Shown here in pieces: positions 26,197 to 35,053 of a DNA stretch of 64,000 nucleotides. The position numbers and the translations under genes are program-made. The DNA comes from an uncultured Acidobacteriota bacterium (lineage in GTDB: Bacteria > Acidobacteriota > Terriglobia > Bryobacterales > Bryobacteraceae): assembly GCA_902826605.1 (NCBI GenBank), contig CADEFM010000002.1, positions 124,001 through 188,000 on the forward strand, given 5' to 3'. The notes under the pieces were generated by a model, which worked only from the letters and a program-made list of their open reading frames with translations, did not search any database and had not been told where the DNA came from. The stretch's first letter is position 1. Each line of letters opens with the position of its first letter.

Positions 26197-26246
26197 GAAA
26201 CTCACGCAATTGATCCCATGCTCGGGACCTCTTGTGCGTGAGTTTC
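26197..26246 (+). terminator. long stem-loop after the microprotein gene
   Basis: Arms GAAACTCACGCA (26197-26208) and TGCGTGAGTTTC (26235-26246) are perfectly complementary over 12 bp. The 26-nt loop can form a smaller TCCC/GGGA stem. There is no U-run after it, so it may be a transcript-stabilising or attenuating structure rather than a classical intrinsic terminator between the peptide and the 7TM gene. Confidence 0.5.
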
Positions 26247-26304
26247 GCCCATTTAGCTTCACGTCGCTTGACTGGCTCGCGGCAACTCTTCAGATGCTAA
26301 ACTG

Positions 26305-27105
26305 ATGAAGAGCCGTTGGCCAATGAGCGAAAGTCTCACGGAGTTCAATTACGTCATGACGGTGGCCATTTGGGTGGCCACTATTGTTCTCATGATTCGT
26401 CTTGCGCGGGCCAACCTGGCGCGCTGCTACCCGTTTCTATTTCTTTATCTGCTGATTGACTCCCTCGCTTCCGCGAGCGGGATACTGATCCCCATTCGGT
26501 CGAATTTATACGCTTACGTCTACATGGTTGTACAAGTCGCTAGCCTGGCCGCAGCCGCCGGTGCGATCCTGGAAATGTCCCAACTCGCATTGGCCGACCA
26601 TCCCGCACTCGCGGTTTTTAGCAGAGCGACGGCAGGATATGTCGTACTATTGTCGTGCGTAGTTGCCGTGGCGACGGTGTTCGTCGACAACGAGATACTT
26701 CCGGCCCAGTCGGTAATCCTGCATCGCTTCTTGGCGGTGGAGAGAATCCTGGACTTTGCAATAGTTTTGTTTCTGCTAGCGATCAGTGCGTTTCTGATGT
26801 GGTTTCCGATAAAAGTCCGCCGCAATATTTCCAGTTATATAGCAGGTTTCGCGGTCTATTTCTGTGCGCGCTCGGGGTTGCTCTTGGTGGGCAACTTTCT
26901 CCCTTCGAGCGGGGCCGGCTTGATCAGCGCCCCTATGTTGTGTATCTCCTTTACCTGCCTGATTTTGTGGAACTGGAGGTTAGGCGAGGAAGGTGAGCGT
27001 ATTGTCACTGTCACCGGTCATCGCTGGAATCCCGCGGCTTTTGAGCAGCTGAACCGCCAGCTGAGTTCCATCAATGGGGCGGTGGCCCGGTTCGTACGGG
27101 AGTAA
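26305..27105 (+). CDS. predicted 7TM membrane protein
   Basis: 266 residues. About seven hydrophobic helices (about 17-33, 43-62, 69-92, 103-125, 140-163, 172-192 and 200-222) are followed by a 45-residue cytosolic tail (RLGEEGERIVTVTGHRWNPAAFEQLNRQLSSINGAVARFVRE). An alternative ATG is at codon 7. No catalytic motif is visible. Located after the secreted peptide and before a single-pass protein; a sensor or transporter role is possible but not shown. Many acidobacterial genomes carry uncharacterised proteins of this kind, by general knowledge. Confidence 0.7.
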   Translation: MKSRWPMSESLTEFNYVMTVAIWVATIVLMIRLARANLARCYPFLFLYLLIDSLASASGILIPIRSNLYAYVYMVVQVASLAAAAGAILEMSQLALADHPALAVFSRATAGYVVLLSCVVAVATVFVDNEILPAQSVILHRFLAVERILDFAIVLFLLAISAFLMWFPIKVRRNISSYIAGFAVYFCARSGLLLVGNFLPSSGAGLISAPMLCISFTCLILWNWRLGEEGERIVTVTGHRWNPAAFEQLNRQLSSINGAVARFVRE

Positions 27106-27108
27106 TAT

Positions 27109-27151
27109 CGGTAATAAGAGTTATTATTTATTGCAAGATGCATGATTACCG
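27109..27151. other. A/T-rich structured spacer
   Basis: A low-GC stretch in an otherwise GC-rich region. It contains a small hairpin TAATAA-GAG-TTATTA (27112-27126) enclosed by CGGTAAT (27109-27115) and ATTACCG (27145-27151), two mutually exclusive foldings. It separates the 7TM gene from the next gene and could be an AT-hook target or a leader structure. Confidence 0.35.
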
Positions 27152-27200
27152 CTTATGCTTTATTGAGATATAGGATCGCTTTCTGGTGGATGAATAAACT

Positions 27201-27728
27201 GTGGAATTGAATCTTTTCATCATCGCTGTATGGACTGTCGCAGTGGCCGGGGCGGCGGGACTAGCGGCTGTTTTAGGCTGGATGTACGGGCGAGGACGCC
27301 GCGATGCGGAACGCACATACGAAGACATCCCGGTTTCTTTTTCACGGGAAAAATACTATCCCATGAACGTGCTGCTTTCGCTGGATGAGGAGAATTTCCT
27401 AGCGACATTGCCAGGATACCGGCCGGAAATGCGGACCCGTTTTCGACGCGACCGGCGTAGGATTTTCCGCATGTATTTACGGGATCTGCGCCGCGATTTC
27501 GGACGGCTACACTCCCAGGCGAGGGCGCTGGCTGCGCACTCGGGAGCGGAGGGTGCCGGGCTGGTGAGTGCCCTATTGCGCCAGCAAGTGGCCTTCTGGG
27601 CCTCCCTCGCGATGCTTGAAGTCCGGCTTGCTCTGCATTGGGCCGGTGCTGACTCGGTCGCTGTAAGAGATGCAGTCGAGTGCGTGGAGCGGATGCGCTT
27701 GAATGTCTCGCAGTTCGAAAATGCCTAG
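27201..27728 (+). CDS. hypothetical single-pass membrane-anchored protein
   Basis: 175 residues, GTG start. Residues 5-28 form one hydrophobic helix followed by the basic RGRRDAERT, so the rest is cytoplasmic. The soluble part has EDIPVSFSREKYYPMNVLLSLDEENFLATLPGY, a very basic stretch RTRFRRDRRRIFRMYLRDLRRDFG, then helices rich in Ala and Leu. No known domain. Stop codon shared base-for-base with the convergent SprT-like gene (CTAG). Confidence 0.62.
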   Translation: MELNLFIIAVWTVAVAGAAGLAAVLGWMYGRGRRDAERTYEDIPVSFSREKYYPMNVLLSLDEENFLATLPGYRPEMRTRFRRDRRRIFRMYLRDLRRDFGRLHSQARALAAHSGAEGAGLVSALLRQQVAFWASLAMLEVRLALHWAGADSVAVRDAVECVERMRLNVSQFENA

Positions 27729-28471
27729 TCCGGTTGATTCGTTCCCAATAACTTTTTAAGAATCGCTTTGGCTTCTTCCAGGCGGGGATACTGACGCTCT
27801 GCTTCTTTGAAATCCTTAGTATGCACGCGACGTCTTGAACCTTTATGTTCCACCGGGTATCTCAGGTGTAACATTTCATGGAACATGATGTATTCCACCG
27901 CCAATTTCGGCACCATCGCTCTATCCAGTACCCGGCTGATAACGATCGCGTGATGAGAAGGGTCATAGTGGCCAAGCATGGTGCGTGACGCTTGTGGGCT
28001 CCAGCCAAGTGCGGGGCGCGCCATCAGGCCGAAAAAGTGCCGGCGATTCAGATCCTCGAAGATCTCCTCCAGATTGTGCGCACGGCCCTGAGGCGGACTC
28101 ATGCGCTTGCGGCCGCGTATCTGGCGTACGGCATCCAGATTATTCCGAACCTCCCGGCGGTTCAAATAGCGCCTGTAGCGGTCATTACTTGCTGCAGGCA
28201 CTGGGTGGCGAAAGAGTTTCGCAAGAAGGATCTCCGCCAATGCTTCCATGATTTCAAGAGGCGCAGGTCCCAAAGTGTCGGCCAGACGCACGAGAAGTAC
28301 CCCGTGCTCCAATTTGATCTGCGCGTTCGCATTCGCGTAGGCTCGAAACTCCACACGGACTTCCGGGAGCGGGGTGCGGGGACGCAGTTGGCGGAACGTC
28401 CGAAGGTAGATTTCGCGTATCGGTTCAGTAGCTGCCGCGGAGGGCTCCCAACGCGCGCGCTCGACTTGCAT
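27725..28471 (-). CDS. SprT-like zinc metalloprotease-fold protein
   Basis: 248 residues with the zincin motif HEMLH at 198-202 inside YIMFHEMLHLRYP, followed by HTKDFKEAERQYPRLEEA, as in SprT/WLM-like domains (HExxH plus a downstream His). The N-terminal half contains RYRRYLNRREVRNNLDAVRQIRGRKR, a basic helix. Eukaryotic relatives clear DNA-protein crosslinks; bacterial roles are unclear. No signal peptide, so cytosolic. Confidence 0.75.
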   Translation of the reverse strand: MQVERARWEPSAAATEPIREIYLRTFRQLRPRTPLPEVRVEFRAYANANAQIKLEHGVLLVRLADTLGPAPLEIMEALAEILLAKLFRHPVPAASNDRYRRYLNRREVRNNLDAVRQIRGRKRMSPPQGRAHNLEEIFEDLNRRHFFGLMARPALGWSPQASRTMLGHYDPSHHAIVISRVLDRAMVPKLAVEYIMFHEMLHLRYPVEHKGSRRRVHTKDFKEAERQYPRLEEAKAILKKLLGTNQPD

Positions 28472-28546
28472 TTCACTCCGAATGTAACATAGCGGTAACA
28501 GTCAAGATAAGGTTGACGGATTTTGTTCACAGCAAAGGAGAATCGA

Positions 28547-29530
28547 TTGCCAGAAGCTATCATCAGCGCGCTGGGCTGCTACGTGCCGCCGCGCGTGCTG
28601 ACCAACGCCGATCTAGAGAAGATGGTGGAGACGAACAATGAATGGATCATGCAGCGCGTTGGAATTGCCGAGCGTCACATAGCCGCCCCGGAAGTCGCCA
28701 CGTCAGATATGGCGGTAGAGGCGGCGCGGGCCGCATTGGCGCAACGCGGCATTGATGCAAAGGAAGTCGATTGCATCATCGTCTGCACCGTGACACCGGA
28801 CATGTTCTTCCCCTCGACGGCGTGCCTGGTTCAGGAGCGGATTGGCGCAAAAGGCGCTTGGGGTTTCGACCTGATCGCCGCGTGTTCGGGATTCATTTAT
28901 GGGCTTACCACGGCGGCCCATTTCGTAAAAGCTGGAACCCACAAGAAAGTGTTGGTGATTGGGGCGGACACCATGTCGCGCATTATCGACTACACGGACC
29001 GCAACACCTGTATTCTGTTCGGTGACGCCGCCGGCGCGATGCTGGTGGAACGTGCGGACGAGCCCGGCTTTCTAGGCTTTCTAAATGAAATCGACGGCTC
29101 CGGCGCCGATGCCCTCAAGATGCCTGCGGGCGGTAGCCGCTTGCCCTCCAGCGTGGAGACAGTGGCGCAGCGGCTCCACTACGTGAAGCAAGAAGGTCAA
29201 CAGGTCTACAAGTTCGCGGTAACTAAGATGTATGAGACCTGTAAGGCACTACTGGAACGGCATGGTCTCACGCCTGCCGATGTTAAACTGTTGATTCCGC
29301 ATCAGGCGAACAAGCGCATCATCTTGGCGACGGCGGAACGCCTAGGCATGGCGCCGGAGCAGGTGATCATCAACATTGACCGCTTTGGCAATACTACGGG
29401 GGCCACCATCCCGTTGGCAACGCATGACGCCTTGGGCTGTGGAAAACTCCACAAAGGCGATTTGGTTCTTTTCGCCGCAGTGGGAGCTGGTTTCACCGTG
29501 GGTGCGAACTTGTGGCGGTGGGCATATTGA
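28547..29530 (+). CDS. fabH: 3-oxoacyl-ACP synthase III
   Basis: Starts fatty-acid synthesis by condensing acetyl-CoA (or a branched acyl-CoA) with malonyl-ACP. 327 residues from the TTG at 28547, which has AAAGGAG 6 nt upstream and gives the family N-terminus (PEAIISALGCYVPPRVLTN). Catalytic Cys in IAACSGFIYGL, His in PHQANKRI, Asn in FGNTTGATIPLA; GAGFTVGANLWRW near the end is the FabH tail. It stands alone rather than in a fab/plsX cluster. It could serve primary metabolism or branched-chain lipids. Confidence 0.92.
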   Translation: MPEAIISALGCYVPPRVLTNADLEKMVETNNEWIMQRVGIAERHIAAPEVATSDMAVEAARAALAQRGIDAKEVDCIIVCTVTPDMFFPSTACLVQERIGAKGAWGFDLIAACSGFIYGLTTAAHFVKAGTHKKVLVIGADTMSRIIDYTDRNTCILFGDAAGAMLVERADEPGFLGFLNEIDGSGADALKMPAGGSRLPSSVETVAQRLHYVKQEGQQVYKFAVTKMYETCKALLERHGLTPADVKLLIPHQANKRIILATAERLGMAPEQVIINIDRFGNTTGATIPLATHDALGCGKLHKGDLVLFAAVGAGFTVGANLWRWAY

Positions 29531-29653
29531 ACTGCTTACCGGAAAAGAAAACTGGCTGCGGCAAGTTTTACCGGACCGTGATCGTCGCACAGAGTAAAAT
29601 TGTTGAAAGCAAGACGAGCCTCACTGGCACACCGATTGCTCAACCGTCCGCAA

Positions 29654-30109
29654 ATGCGAACGGATCAGTACGAAGAGGCTTTTCAGACAGGATTCGGTGC
29701 GACGCGCCGCTTTCTGATTTCGCGCGGAGCGCAGAAAGAGGACGCAGAAGAAATCGCTCAGGCGGCGTGGGTGCGCGGCTGGGAATATCGCGATCAACTG
29801 CGTGCACCGGAGCTAGTTGGCTATTGGGTAAATGCAATCGCGCGCAATCTATTTCGCGCCCGATTCCGCGCGCACTCTGAGGTTTGGCTGGGCGAACATT
29901 GGGATCCTTCCTATTCAATGAGCCTCGATTGGATTGAGGTGGGCCGCATGCTCGAGCGTTGCCCCGGCCGGGATCGCGAGTTACTGGAGCAAATTCTGGA
30001 AGGATATTCGGCTGAGGAGATTGCCAAAGAGAGCGGCATCACGTCCACCGGCATCCGGGTTCGTTTGCTGCGTGCCCGGCAGGCGCTTCGCCGTCAGTGT
30101 TCCGGGTGA
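29654..30109 (+). CDS. RNA polymerase sigma-70 family (ECF-like) factor
   Basis: 151 residues from the ATG at 29654 (MRTDQYEEAFQTGFGATRRFL). Region 2 shows EDAEEIAQAAWVRGWEYRDQLRAPELVGYWVNAIARNLFRARFR. Region 4 shows LLEQILEGYSAEEIAKESGITSTGIRVRLLRARQALRR, a typical sigma-4 helix-turn-helix. No anti-sigma factor follows; potA starts 45 bp downstream. The frame extends to 29600 without an ATG. Targets unknown. Confidence 0.82.
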   Translation: MRTDQYEEAFQTGFGATRRFLISRGAQKEDAEEIAQAAWVRGWEYRDQLRAPELVGYWVNAIARNLFRARFRAHSEVWLGEHWDPSYSMSLDWIEVGRMLERCPGRDRELLEQILEGYSAEEIAKESGITSTGIRVRLLRARQALRRQCSG

Positions 30110-30154
30110 TTTCATTCCAGATCTAGGGCGCTTTCCATTATCATGTGAGTTCGG

Positions 30155-31117
30155 ATGAATGCTGCCCTCGAACTCCGTTCCGTTTCAAAAAGCTACGGAA
30201 ACCAGCGTGCGGTTGAGCGGGTTTCCTTAACCATTCCACGCGGTACTTTCTTTTCATTGCTGGGCCCATCCGGGTGCGGCAAAACTACCACGCTGCGCGC
30301 AATTGGCGGCTTTGAATCTGTAGATTCCGGAGAAATATGGCTGAATGGCGAGCGAATAGACTTGCTTCCTCCGCACCGCCGCAAAGTTAATACCGTCTTT
30401 CAGAACTATGCCCTTTTTCCACACCTGACGGTGCTGGGGAATATCGAATTCGGTCTGCGGCAAAGAGGAGCCGGACCATTTGATGAGCCTGTCCGGCGGG
30501 TATTGGAGCAGCTACAGCTCGCGGGAAAGGAATCGCGCAGGCCATCCGAGCTTTCCGGCGGCGAACGGCAGCGGGTGGCCTTGGCGCGCGCGCTTGTCTT
30601 GTCCCCCGAATTGCTGCTGCTGGACGAGCCGCTGGCCGCGCTCGATCCGCAACTTCGAAAACAGGTGCGCGCGGAACTGAAAGACTTACAACGACGTACG
30701 GGTATCTCATTCCTATTTGTCACGCACGACCAGGAAGAAGCACTCGCTCTTTCCGATGCGCTGGCCGTCATGAATCATGGTGCGATTGAACAAATAGGCG
30801 CTCCAACGGATCTCTACCTCCGGCCTGCGACACGCTTCGTCGCATCGTTCCTGGGAACGATGAACTGGTGTAATGGCGTGGGCGTCCGTCCGGAGGCTCT
30901 CAAGATTTGCCGCGGGGCGCCTCCGGACGGTCACACGCCGGTGCATGCCGTAATCAGCCGTGCGATATTCCTGGGTCCAGTAACGCAAATCGAATTGCGG
31001 ACCGCGAGCGGAGATGTTCTTCTGGCACAAGTAGCGCAAGGTGGCGACGTCTACAAGCCTGGTGAAGCCGTGCAGAGCTGGTGGAATCCTGCGGACGAGT
31101 TGAGGCTGACGCCGTGA
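30155..31117 (+). CDS. potA: spermidine/putrescine-type ABC transporter ATP-binding protein
   Basis: 320 residues. Walker A GPSGCGKTT (about 37-45), signature LSGGERQRVALARAL, Walker B LLLLDEPLAALD and switch His in FVTHDQEEALAL. A C-terminal TOBE-like regulatory domain (about 240-315) follows, as in PotA. It heads a tight potABCD operon with 4-bp overlaps at each junction. The polyamine substrate is inferred from PotD; related importers take other cationic compounds. Confidence 0.87.
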   Translation: MNAALELRSVSKSYGNQRAVERVSLTIPRGTFFSLLGPSGCGKTTTLRAIGGFESVDSGEIWLNGERIDLLPPHRRKVNTVFQNYALFPHLTVLGNIEFGLRQRGAGPFDEPVRRVLEQLQLAGKESRRPSELSGGERQRVALARALVLSPELLLLDEPLAALDPQLRKQVRAELKDLQRRTGISFLFVTHDQEEALALSDALAVMNHGAIEQIGAPTDLYLRPATRFVASFLGTMNWCNGVGVRPEALKICRGAPPDGHTPVHAVISRAIFLGPVTQIELRTASGDVLLAQVAQGGDVYKPGEAVQSWWNPADELRLTP

Positions 31118-31947
31118 CGCGCCTTCGCCAGCTGTTTCTTGCGCCTGGAGCCGGCTTGATGGTGCTCACCCTGGCGGCGCCGCTGCTCATTGTATGCGCT
31201 TATAGCATGCTTAGCCGGGGAGCCTATGGCGGCGTGGAATTGCCGGTGACACCCGAGAACTACGCGCGTTTATTCACGCCACTCTATGCGGGCATTTTCC
31301 TGCGTTCATTCGCGGTGGCGGGCATCGCGACGGCGCTGTGTGTGGCCCTGGGATTTCCTCTGGCGCTCTTTATCGCGCGATCCCGCAGGCCAAATCTCTG
31401 CCTCGCGCTCGTGATTTTGCCGTTCTGGACCAGTTTCCTTATTCGCATTTATGCCTGGATTTTCCTGCTCCGCGACACCGGACTAATAAACACGGTTTTG
31501 CTGCGGCTCCACGTAATTGGTGAGCCATTGCCCCTGCTATACACAAATGGCGCGGTAGTGCTGGGGCTGGTTTATGGCTTTCTGCCATTCGCGGTGTTGC
31601 CACTCTATGCCGTGATCGAACGGGTGGAGCGGCAGGACAAAGTATTACTCGAAGCCGCTGCCGATCTTGGGGCCTCCTCCACGGCGGTATTTTGGCGCAT
31701 GTTGGTGCCGCTGTGCATGCCCGGAATCCGCGCCGCTTCATTGCTAGTGTTTGTACCTTGCCTAGGCACATATCTTGTGTCGGACTTGCTTGGCGGCAGT
31801 AAGACAGTGCTCATCGGGAACGTGATTCAAAACCAGTTCACCGCATCGCGCGATTGGCCGTTCGGGGCGGCGTTATCTATCGTGTTGATTGTGGCCGCGG
31901 CCGCGATGCTGTATGCCGGGCGTCGCGGCGGAGCGGAGCTAGCATGA
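31114..31947 (+). CDS. potB: polyamine-type ABC transporter permease 1
   Basis: 277 residues starting at GTG 31114, which overlaps the potA stop (GTGA). About six helices; the EAA-type cytoplasmic loop DKVLLEAAADLGASSTAVFWRMLVPLCMPGI (about 181-211) docks on PotA. The first helix GLMVLTLAAPLLIVCAYSML and the region VILPFWTSFLIRIYAWIFLL are PotB/PotH-like. Confidence 0.87.
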   Translation: MTRLRQLFLAPGAGLMVLTLAAPLLIVCAYSMLSRGAYGGVELPVTPENYARLFTPLYAGIFLRSFAVAGIATALCVALGFPLALFIARSRRPNLCLALVILPFWTSFLIRIYAWIFLLRDTGLINTVLLRLHVIGEPLPLLYTNGAVVLGLVYGFLPFAVLPLYAVIERVERQDKVLLEAAADLGASSTAVFWRMLVPLCMPGIRAASLLVFVPCLGTYLVSDLLGGSKTVLIGNVIQNQFTASRDWPFGAALSIVLIVAAAAMLYAGRRGGAELA

Positions 31948-32702
31948 GGCTCGTCCTGGCACTTTACGCGTTACTGGTTTTCGCGTTTCTTAACGTGCCT
32001 TTGCTAATTCTGGCGGTGTTCAGCGTAAACGCTGGGCGATTTACGTCGTGGAGCGGGTTTTCACTGCGTTGGTACCAGGCGATGCTTGCCGACGGAAACC
32101 TGATGGAATCCGCAATGAATAGTCTGGTGATCGCGGGCGTGTCCACGGTCGCCGCTACCCTTTTGGGAACGATGGCCGCGTATGCCGTCTGGAAGCGCAA
32201 GTCGAACTGGTTTTCGGGTTCGCTCTATCTCTCCCTTGTCATGCCGGAGATTATCACTGGCATTTCCTTGCTCGCATTGTTTCAGTGGGCGTTCCGGTTT
32301 CTGCGCTTACAGCTGGGAATGCATACGGTGGTTCTGGCGCATGTGTCGTTTTCATTAGCCTTCGTTGTCGTGGTGGTGCTGGCCCGGCTGCGCTCGTTTG
32401 ACCCTTCGCTGGAAGAAGCAGCGCGAGATTTGGGTGCGACAGAATACAGCGCTTTCGCGCGCGTGACGCTGCCTTACATGATGCCGGCGATTATTGCGGC
32501 TGCGCTCCTGGCGTTTACGGTGTCAATCGACGACTACGTGATCACAAGCCTGGTGGCCGGCATCGATTCCCAAACGCTACCGATGGTCATCTACGCCATG
32601 GCTCGGCGAGGAGTGAGTCCGGTATTGAACGCGGTCTCCACAACGTTGGTTGTTGCGCTCGGTGTCCTGATCTTGATCTCACATCGGCTGCGATCCTTAT
32701 GA
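31944..32702 (+). CDS. potC: polyamine-type ABC transporter permease 2
   Basis: 252 residues from the ATG at 31944, which overlaps the potB stop (ATGA). The N-terminus LVLALYALLVFAFLNVPLLILAVFSVN and FSLRWYQAML are PotC-like. The EAA loop is DPSLEEAARDLGATEYSAFARVTLPYMMPAIIA, and IDDYVITSLVAG is the usual PotC/PotI block (FTLSxDDFVI). Six helices. Confidence 0.88.
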   Translation: MRLVLALYALLVFAFLNVPLLILAVFSVNAGRFTSWSGFSLRWYQAMLADGNLMESAMNSLVIAGVSTVAATLLGTMAAYAVWKRKSNWFSGSLYLSLVMPEIITGISLLALFQWAFRFLRLQLGMHTVVLAHVSFSLAFVVVVVLARLRSFDPSLEEAARDLGATEYSAFARVTLPYMMPAIIAAALLAFTVSIDDYVITSLVAGIDSQTLPMVIYAMARRGVSPVLNAVSTTLVVALGVLILISHRLRSL

Positions 32703-33721
32703 AACGGCGTTCATTTCTCCTTGGAGGGGCGGTATTTGCGGCGGCGTGCACTCGCGGGCCACGGCTGAACGTCTACAACTGGTCTGATTATGTTGCCCCC
32801 GGGACGGTTCCCGCTTTCGAACGGGAATTCGGCGTTAAGGTACGCTACTCCACATTTGAGAGCGAAGAGGAAATGCTGGCCCAGGTGATGAGCGGAAACT
32901 CTGGCTGGGACGTAGTCTTCCCGGCGGAGGATTTTGTTGGTCCCATGCTGAAGCTGGGTTTGCTCGCTCCGCTGCGTCACGACTGGATTCCGCATCTGGA
33001 CCAACTGGATCCGGCTTTCCGGATGCCTCCCTGGGACCCGGAATTGCGCTGGAGCATCCCCTACATGCACGGCGCTACGGGCATTCTGTACCAAAAATCC
33101 ATGACGCCCGCGCCCACTCGATGGGCGGATCTCTGGGACCCGCGCCTGCACGGGAAGATCACCATGCTGGATGATCCTGCTGAAGTGCTGGGTGCGTGTC
33201 TAAGGAAACTGGGGTTTTCGTTGAATTCGGGTGATCCATCGCAACTGCGCGCCGCCAACGCGGAGGCGCTCGCGCAAAAGCCGCTGTTGCGCGCTTATCT
33301 GAATGCAGAGGCGCGGGATCAAGTAGTGGCTGGCGACATCGTAGCGGCGCAAGCGTGGACTACCACTGCCGCGCAAGCGATGGCTGCGGCGCCGGGCCAC
33401 CTTGCGTTCGTGCTTCCGGCCGATGGTTTTGCGCGTTTCGCGGACAATGTGGCGATCCTTCGTGAAAGCCGCCGCGTGGAGTTGGCGCACCAATGGATCG
33501 ACTATCTGCTGCGTCCCGCCGTGGCTGCATCCATCGTCGCGGCCACCCGAACTGCCACCGCGAACGCGGGCGCGCAGCGATTGTTGCCTGCACAAGTTCG
33601 CGATGATGCAGTACTCTATCCCCCGGCCGACGTCCTAGCACGGGCGGAATGGCTGGAGCCGCAACCCGTGGCATCGCAGAAATTGCGGGACCGGCTGTGG
33701 ACCGAATTGAAATCCGCCTAG
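32699..33721 (+). CDS. potD: polyamine-type periplasmic binding lipoprotein
   Basis: 340 residues, overlapping potC by 4 bp. The N-terminus MKRRSFLLGGAVFAAACTRG has a twin Arg and a lipobox Cys at 17, so a lipid-anchored, possibly Tat-exported binding protein. LNVYNWSDYVAPGTVPAFEREFGVKVRYSTFESEEEMLAQV and WDVVFPAEDFV are PotD/PotF hallmarks. Acidic and aromatic binding residues (WSDY, E in the FESEEE stretch) are in place. Confidence 0.88.
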   Translation: MKRRSFLLGGAVFAAACTRGPRLNVYNWSDYVAPGTVPAFEREFGVKVRYSTFESEEEMLAQVMSGNSGWDVVFPAEDFVGPMLKLGLLAPLRHDWIPHLDQLDPAFRMPPWDPELRWSIPYMHGATGILYQKSMTPAPTRWADLWDPRLHGKITMLDDPAEVLGACLRKLGFSLNSGDPSQLRAANAEALAQKPLLRAYLNAEARDQVVAGDIVAAQAWTTTAAQAMAAAPGHLAFVLPADGFARFADNVAILRESRRVELAHQWIDYLLRPAVAASIVAATRTATANAGAQRLLPAQVRDDAVLYPPADVLARAEWLEPQPVASQKLRDRLWTELKSA

Positions 33722-33780
33722 TGGACCAGCCGGCAACGTTTGCCTAGCCGTGCTGGTGTACTCTCAAACGAGGTCCTGAA

Positions 33781-35049
33781 ATGACGCCGGTAGGCATGAC
33801 TCCCGCGAGCGACGCACCGCGCACTGTGGCTATGACCAACAATGCCAAGTGGGTCATGATGGGCTTGTTGTTCATCTCCGCGTCCATCAACTATGTGGAT
33901 CGTGGAAGTTTGTCAGTGGCCGCACCGGTGCTGTCGTCGGAATTGTCCCTTTCGCCGGTACAGTTGGGCACGCTGCTCTCGGCATTCTTCTGGTCCTATA
34001 CGGCACTGATGATCGTGGCCGGCTGGCTGGTGGATCGCTACCCTGTAGCGATCGTATTTGCGGGCGGCTACCTGGTCTGGTCCATCGCCACGTTGCTATG
34101 TGGATTCGCGGGGGGCGTGGGCTCGCTGATGGCCTTTCGCTTATTGCTGGGCGCGGGCGAAACGGTTTCGCAGCCGGCTTATGCGAAGATGATCGCGTCC
34201 AACTTTCCTCCGTCTCAAAGGGGTTTGCCCAGTTCACTGATTGAAGCGGGAGTCCGCGTGGGCCCTGCTATCGGGACTTTTGCGAGCGGAATGCTCGTGG
34301 CTACCCTGGGCTGGCGGCCGATGTTCTGGGCGCTTGGGATTGCCAGTCTGCTATGGCTGATCCCGTGGATGTTTTTCGCTCCAAAGCCGGCGAACACGAA
34401 CGCTCCACGGGTTTTGGGCCGAAAAGGTCCGAGCTTCGCGGCGATCTTGCGGAGGCGCGATGCATGGGGTACCTTCCTGGGAAGTTCCTGCTATACCTAT
34501 CCGTCGTACTTCATTCTGACTTGGCTGCCATCCTACTTGGTTCGCGAAAGGCACGTGAGTATGCGCGAGCTCAGCGTGCTGGGCACATTGCCCTACATCG
34601 CGGCGGCGGTTACAACGACTGCGTGCGGGTGGTTGTCGGATTACTGGATTAAACGCGGCGGTTCTCCCACTCTGGTGCGCAAGACCTTCGTGGTCACGGG
34701 CATGCTGCTATCCAGCATGATCGTAGGCGCTACGGTGGTGGACGATTTGAGCACTTCGCTCGCATTGATTGTCGGGAGCTTCGCGGCGCTGGGGATTTTC
34801 GGTTCGAATCAGTGGGCGATCACTCAGACCCTCGCCGGTGCGGAAGCCATCGGCCGATGGGGAGGGCTCAAGAATACCATCGCAAGCGTCTCCGGGATCG
34901 TCGCGCCCATCTTCACAGGGTTCATTGTGGAAAAGACGGGCGGTTTCTTCTGGGCCTTCGCGTCGCCGGCCATCCTGGCATTGGTAGGAGCGTGCGCGTA
35001 CCTGTTCATCATCGGCAAAGTTGAGCCGGTGGACTGGGACAAAACCTAG
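33781..35049 (+). CDS. MFS transporter, anion:cation symporter type
   Basis: 422 residues, 12 predicted helices. The early motif FISASINYVDRGSLSVAAPVLSSELSLSPVQLGTLLSAFFWSYTALMI is typical of the ACS family (hexuronate, glucarate, sialate, phthalate transporters). DRYPVAIVFAGGYLVWSIATLL is the loop 2-3 region, and the FRLLLGAGETVSQPAYAKMIASNFPPSQRGLPSSLIEAG block is also ACS-like. The substrate is probably an organic or sugar acid. Convergent with panC. Confidence 0.85.
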   Translation: MTPVGMTPASDAPRTVAMTNNAKWVMMGLLFISASINYVDRGSLSVAAPVLSSELSLSPVQLGTLLSAFFWSYTALMIVAGWLVDRYPVAIVFAGGYLVWSIATLLCGFAGGVGSLMAFRLLLGAGETVSQPAYAKMIASNFPPSQRGLPSSLIEAGVRVGPAIGTFASGMLVATLGWRPMFWALGIASLLWLIPWMFFAPKPANTNAPRVLGRKGPSFAAILRRRDAWGTFLGSSCYTYPSYFILTWLPSYLVRERHVSMRELSVLGTLPYIAAAVTTTACGWLSDYWIKRGGSPTLVRKTFVVTGMLLSSMIVGATVVDDLSTSLALIVGSFAALGIFGSNQWAITQTLAGAEAIGRWGGLKNTIASVSGIVAPIFTGFIVEKTGGFFWAFASPAILALVGACAYLFIIGKVEPVDWDKT

Positions 35050-35053
35050 TTCT

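Noticed and set aside
34801-34830. GGTTCGAATC as a tRNA T-loop
   Set aside because: Lies inside the MFS gene and no acceptor or anticodon stem can be drawn.
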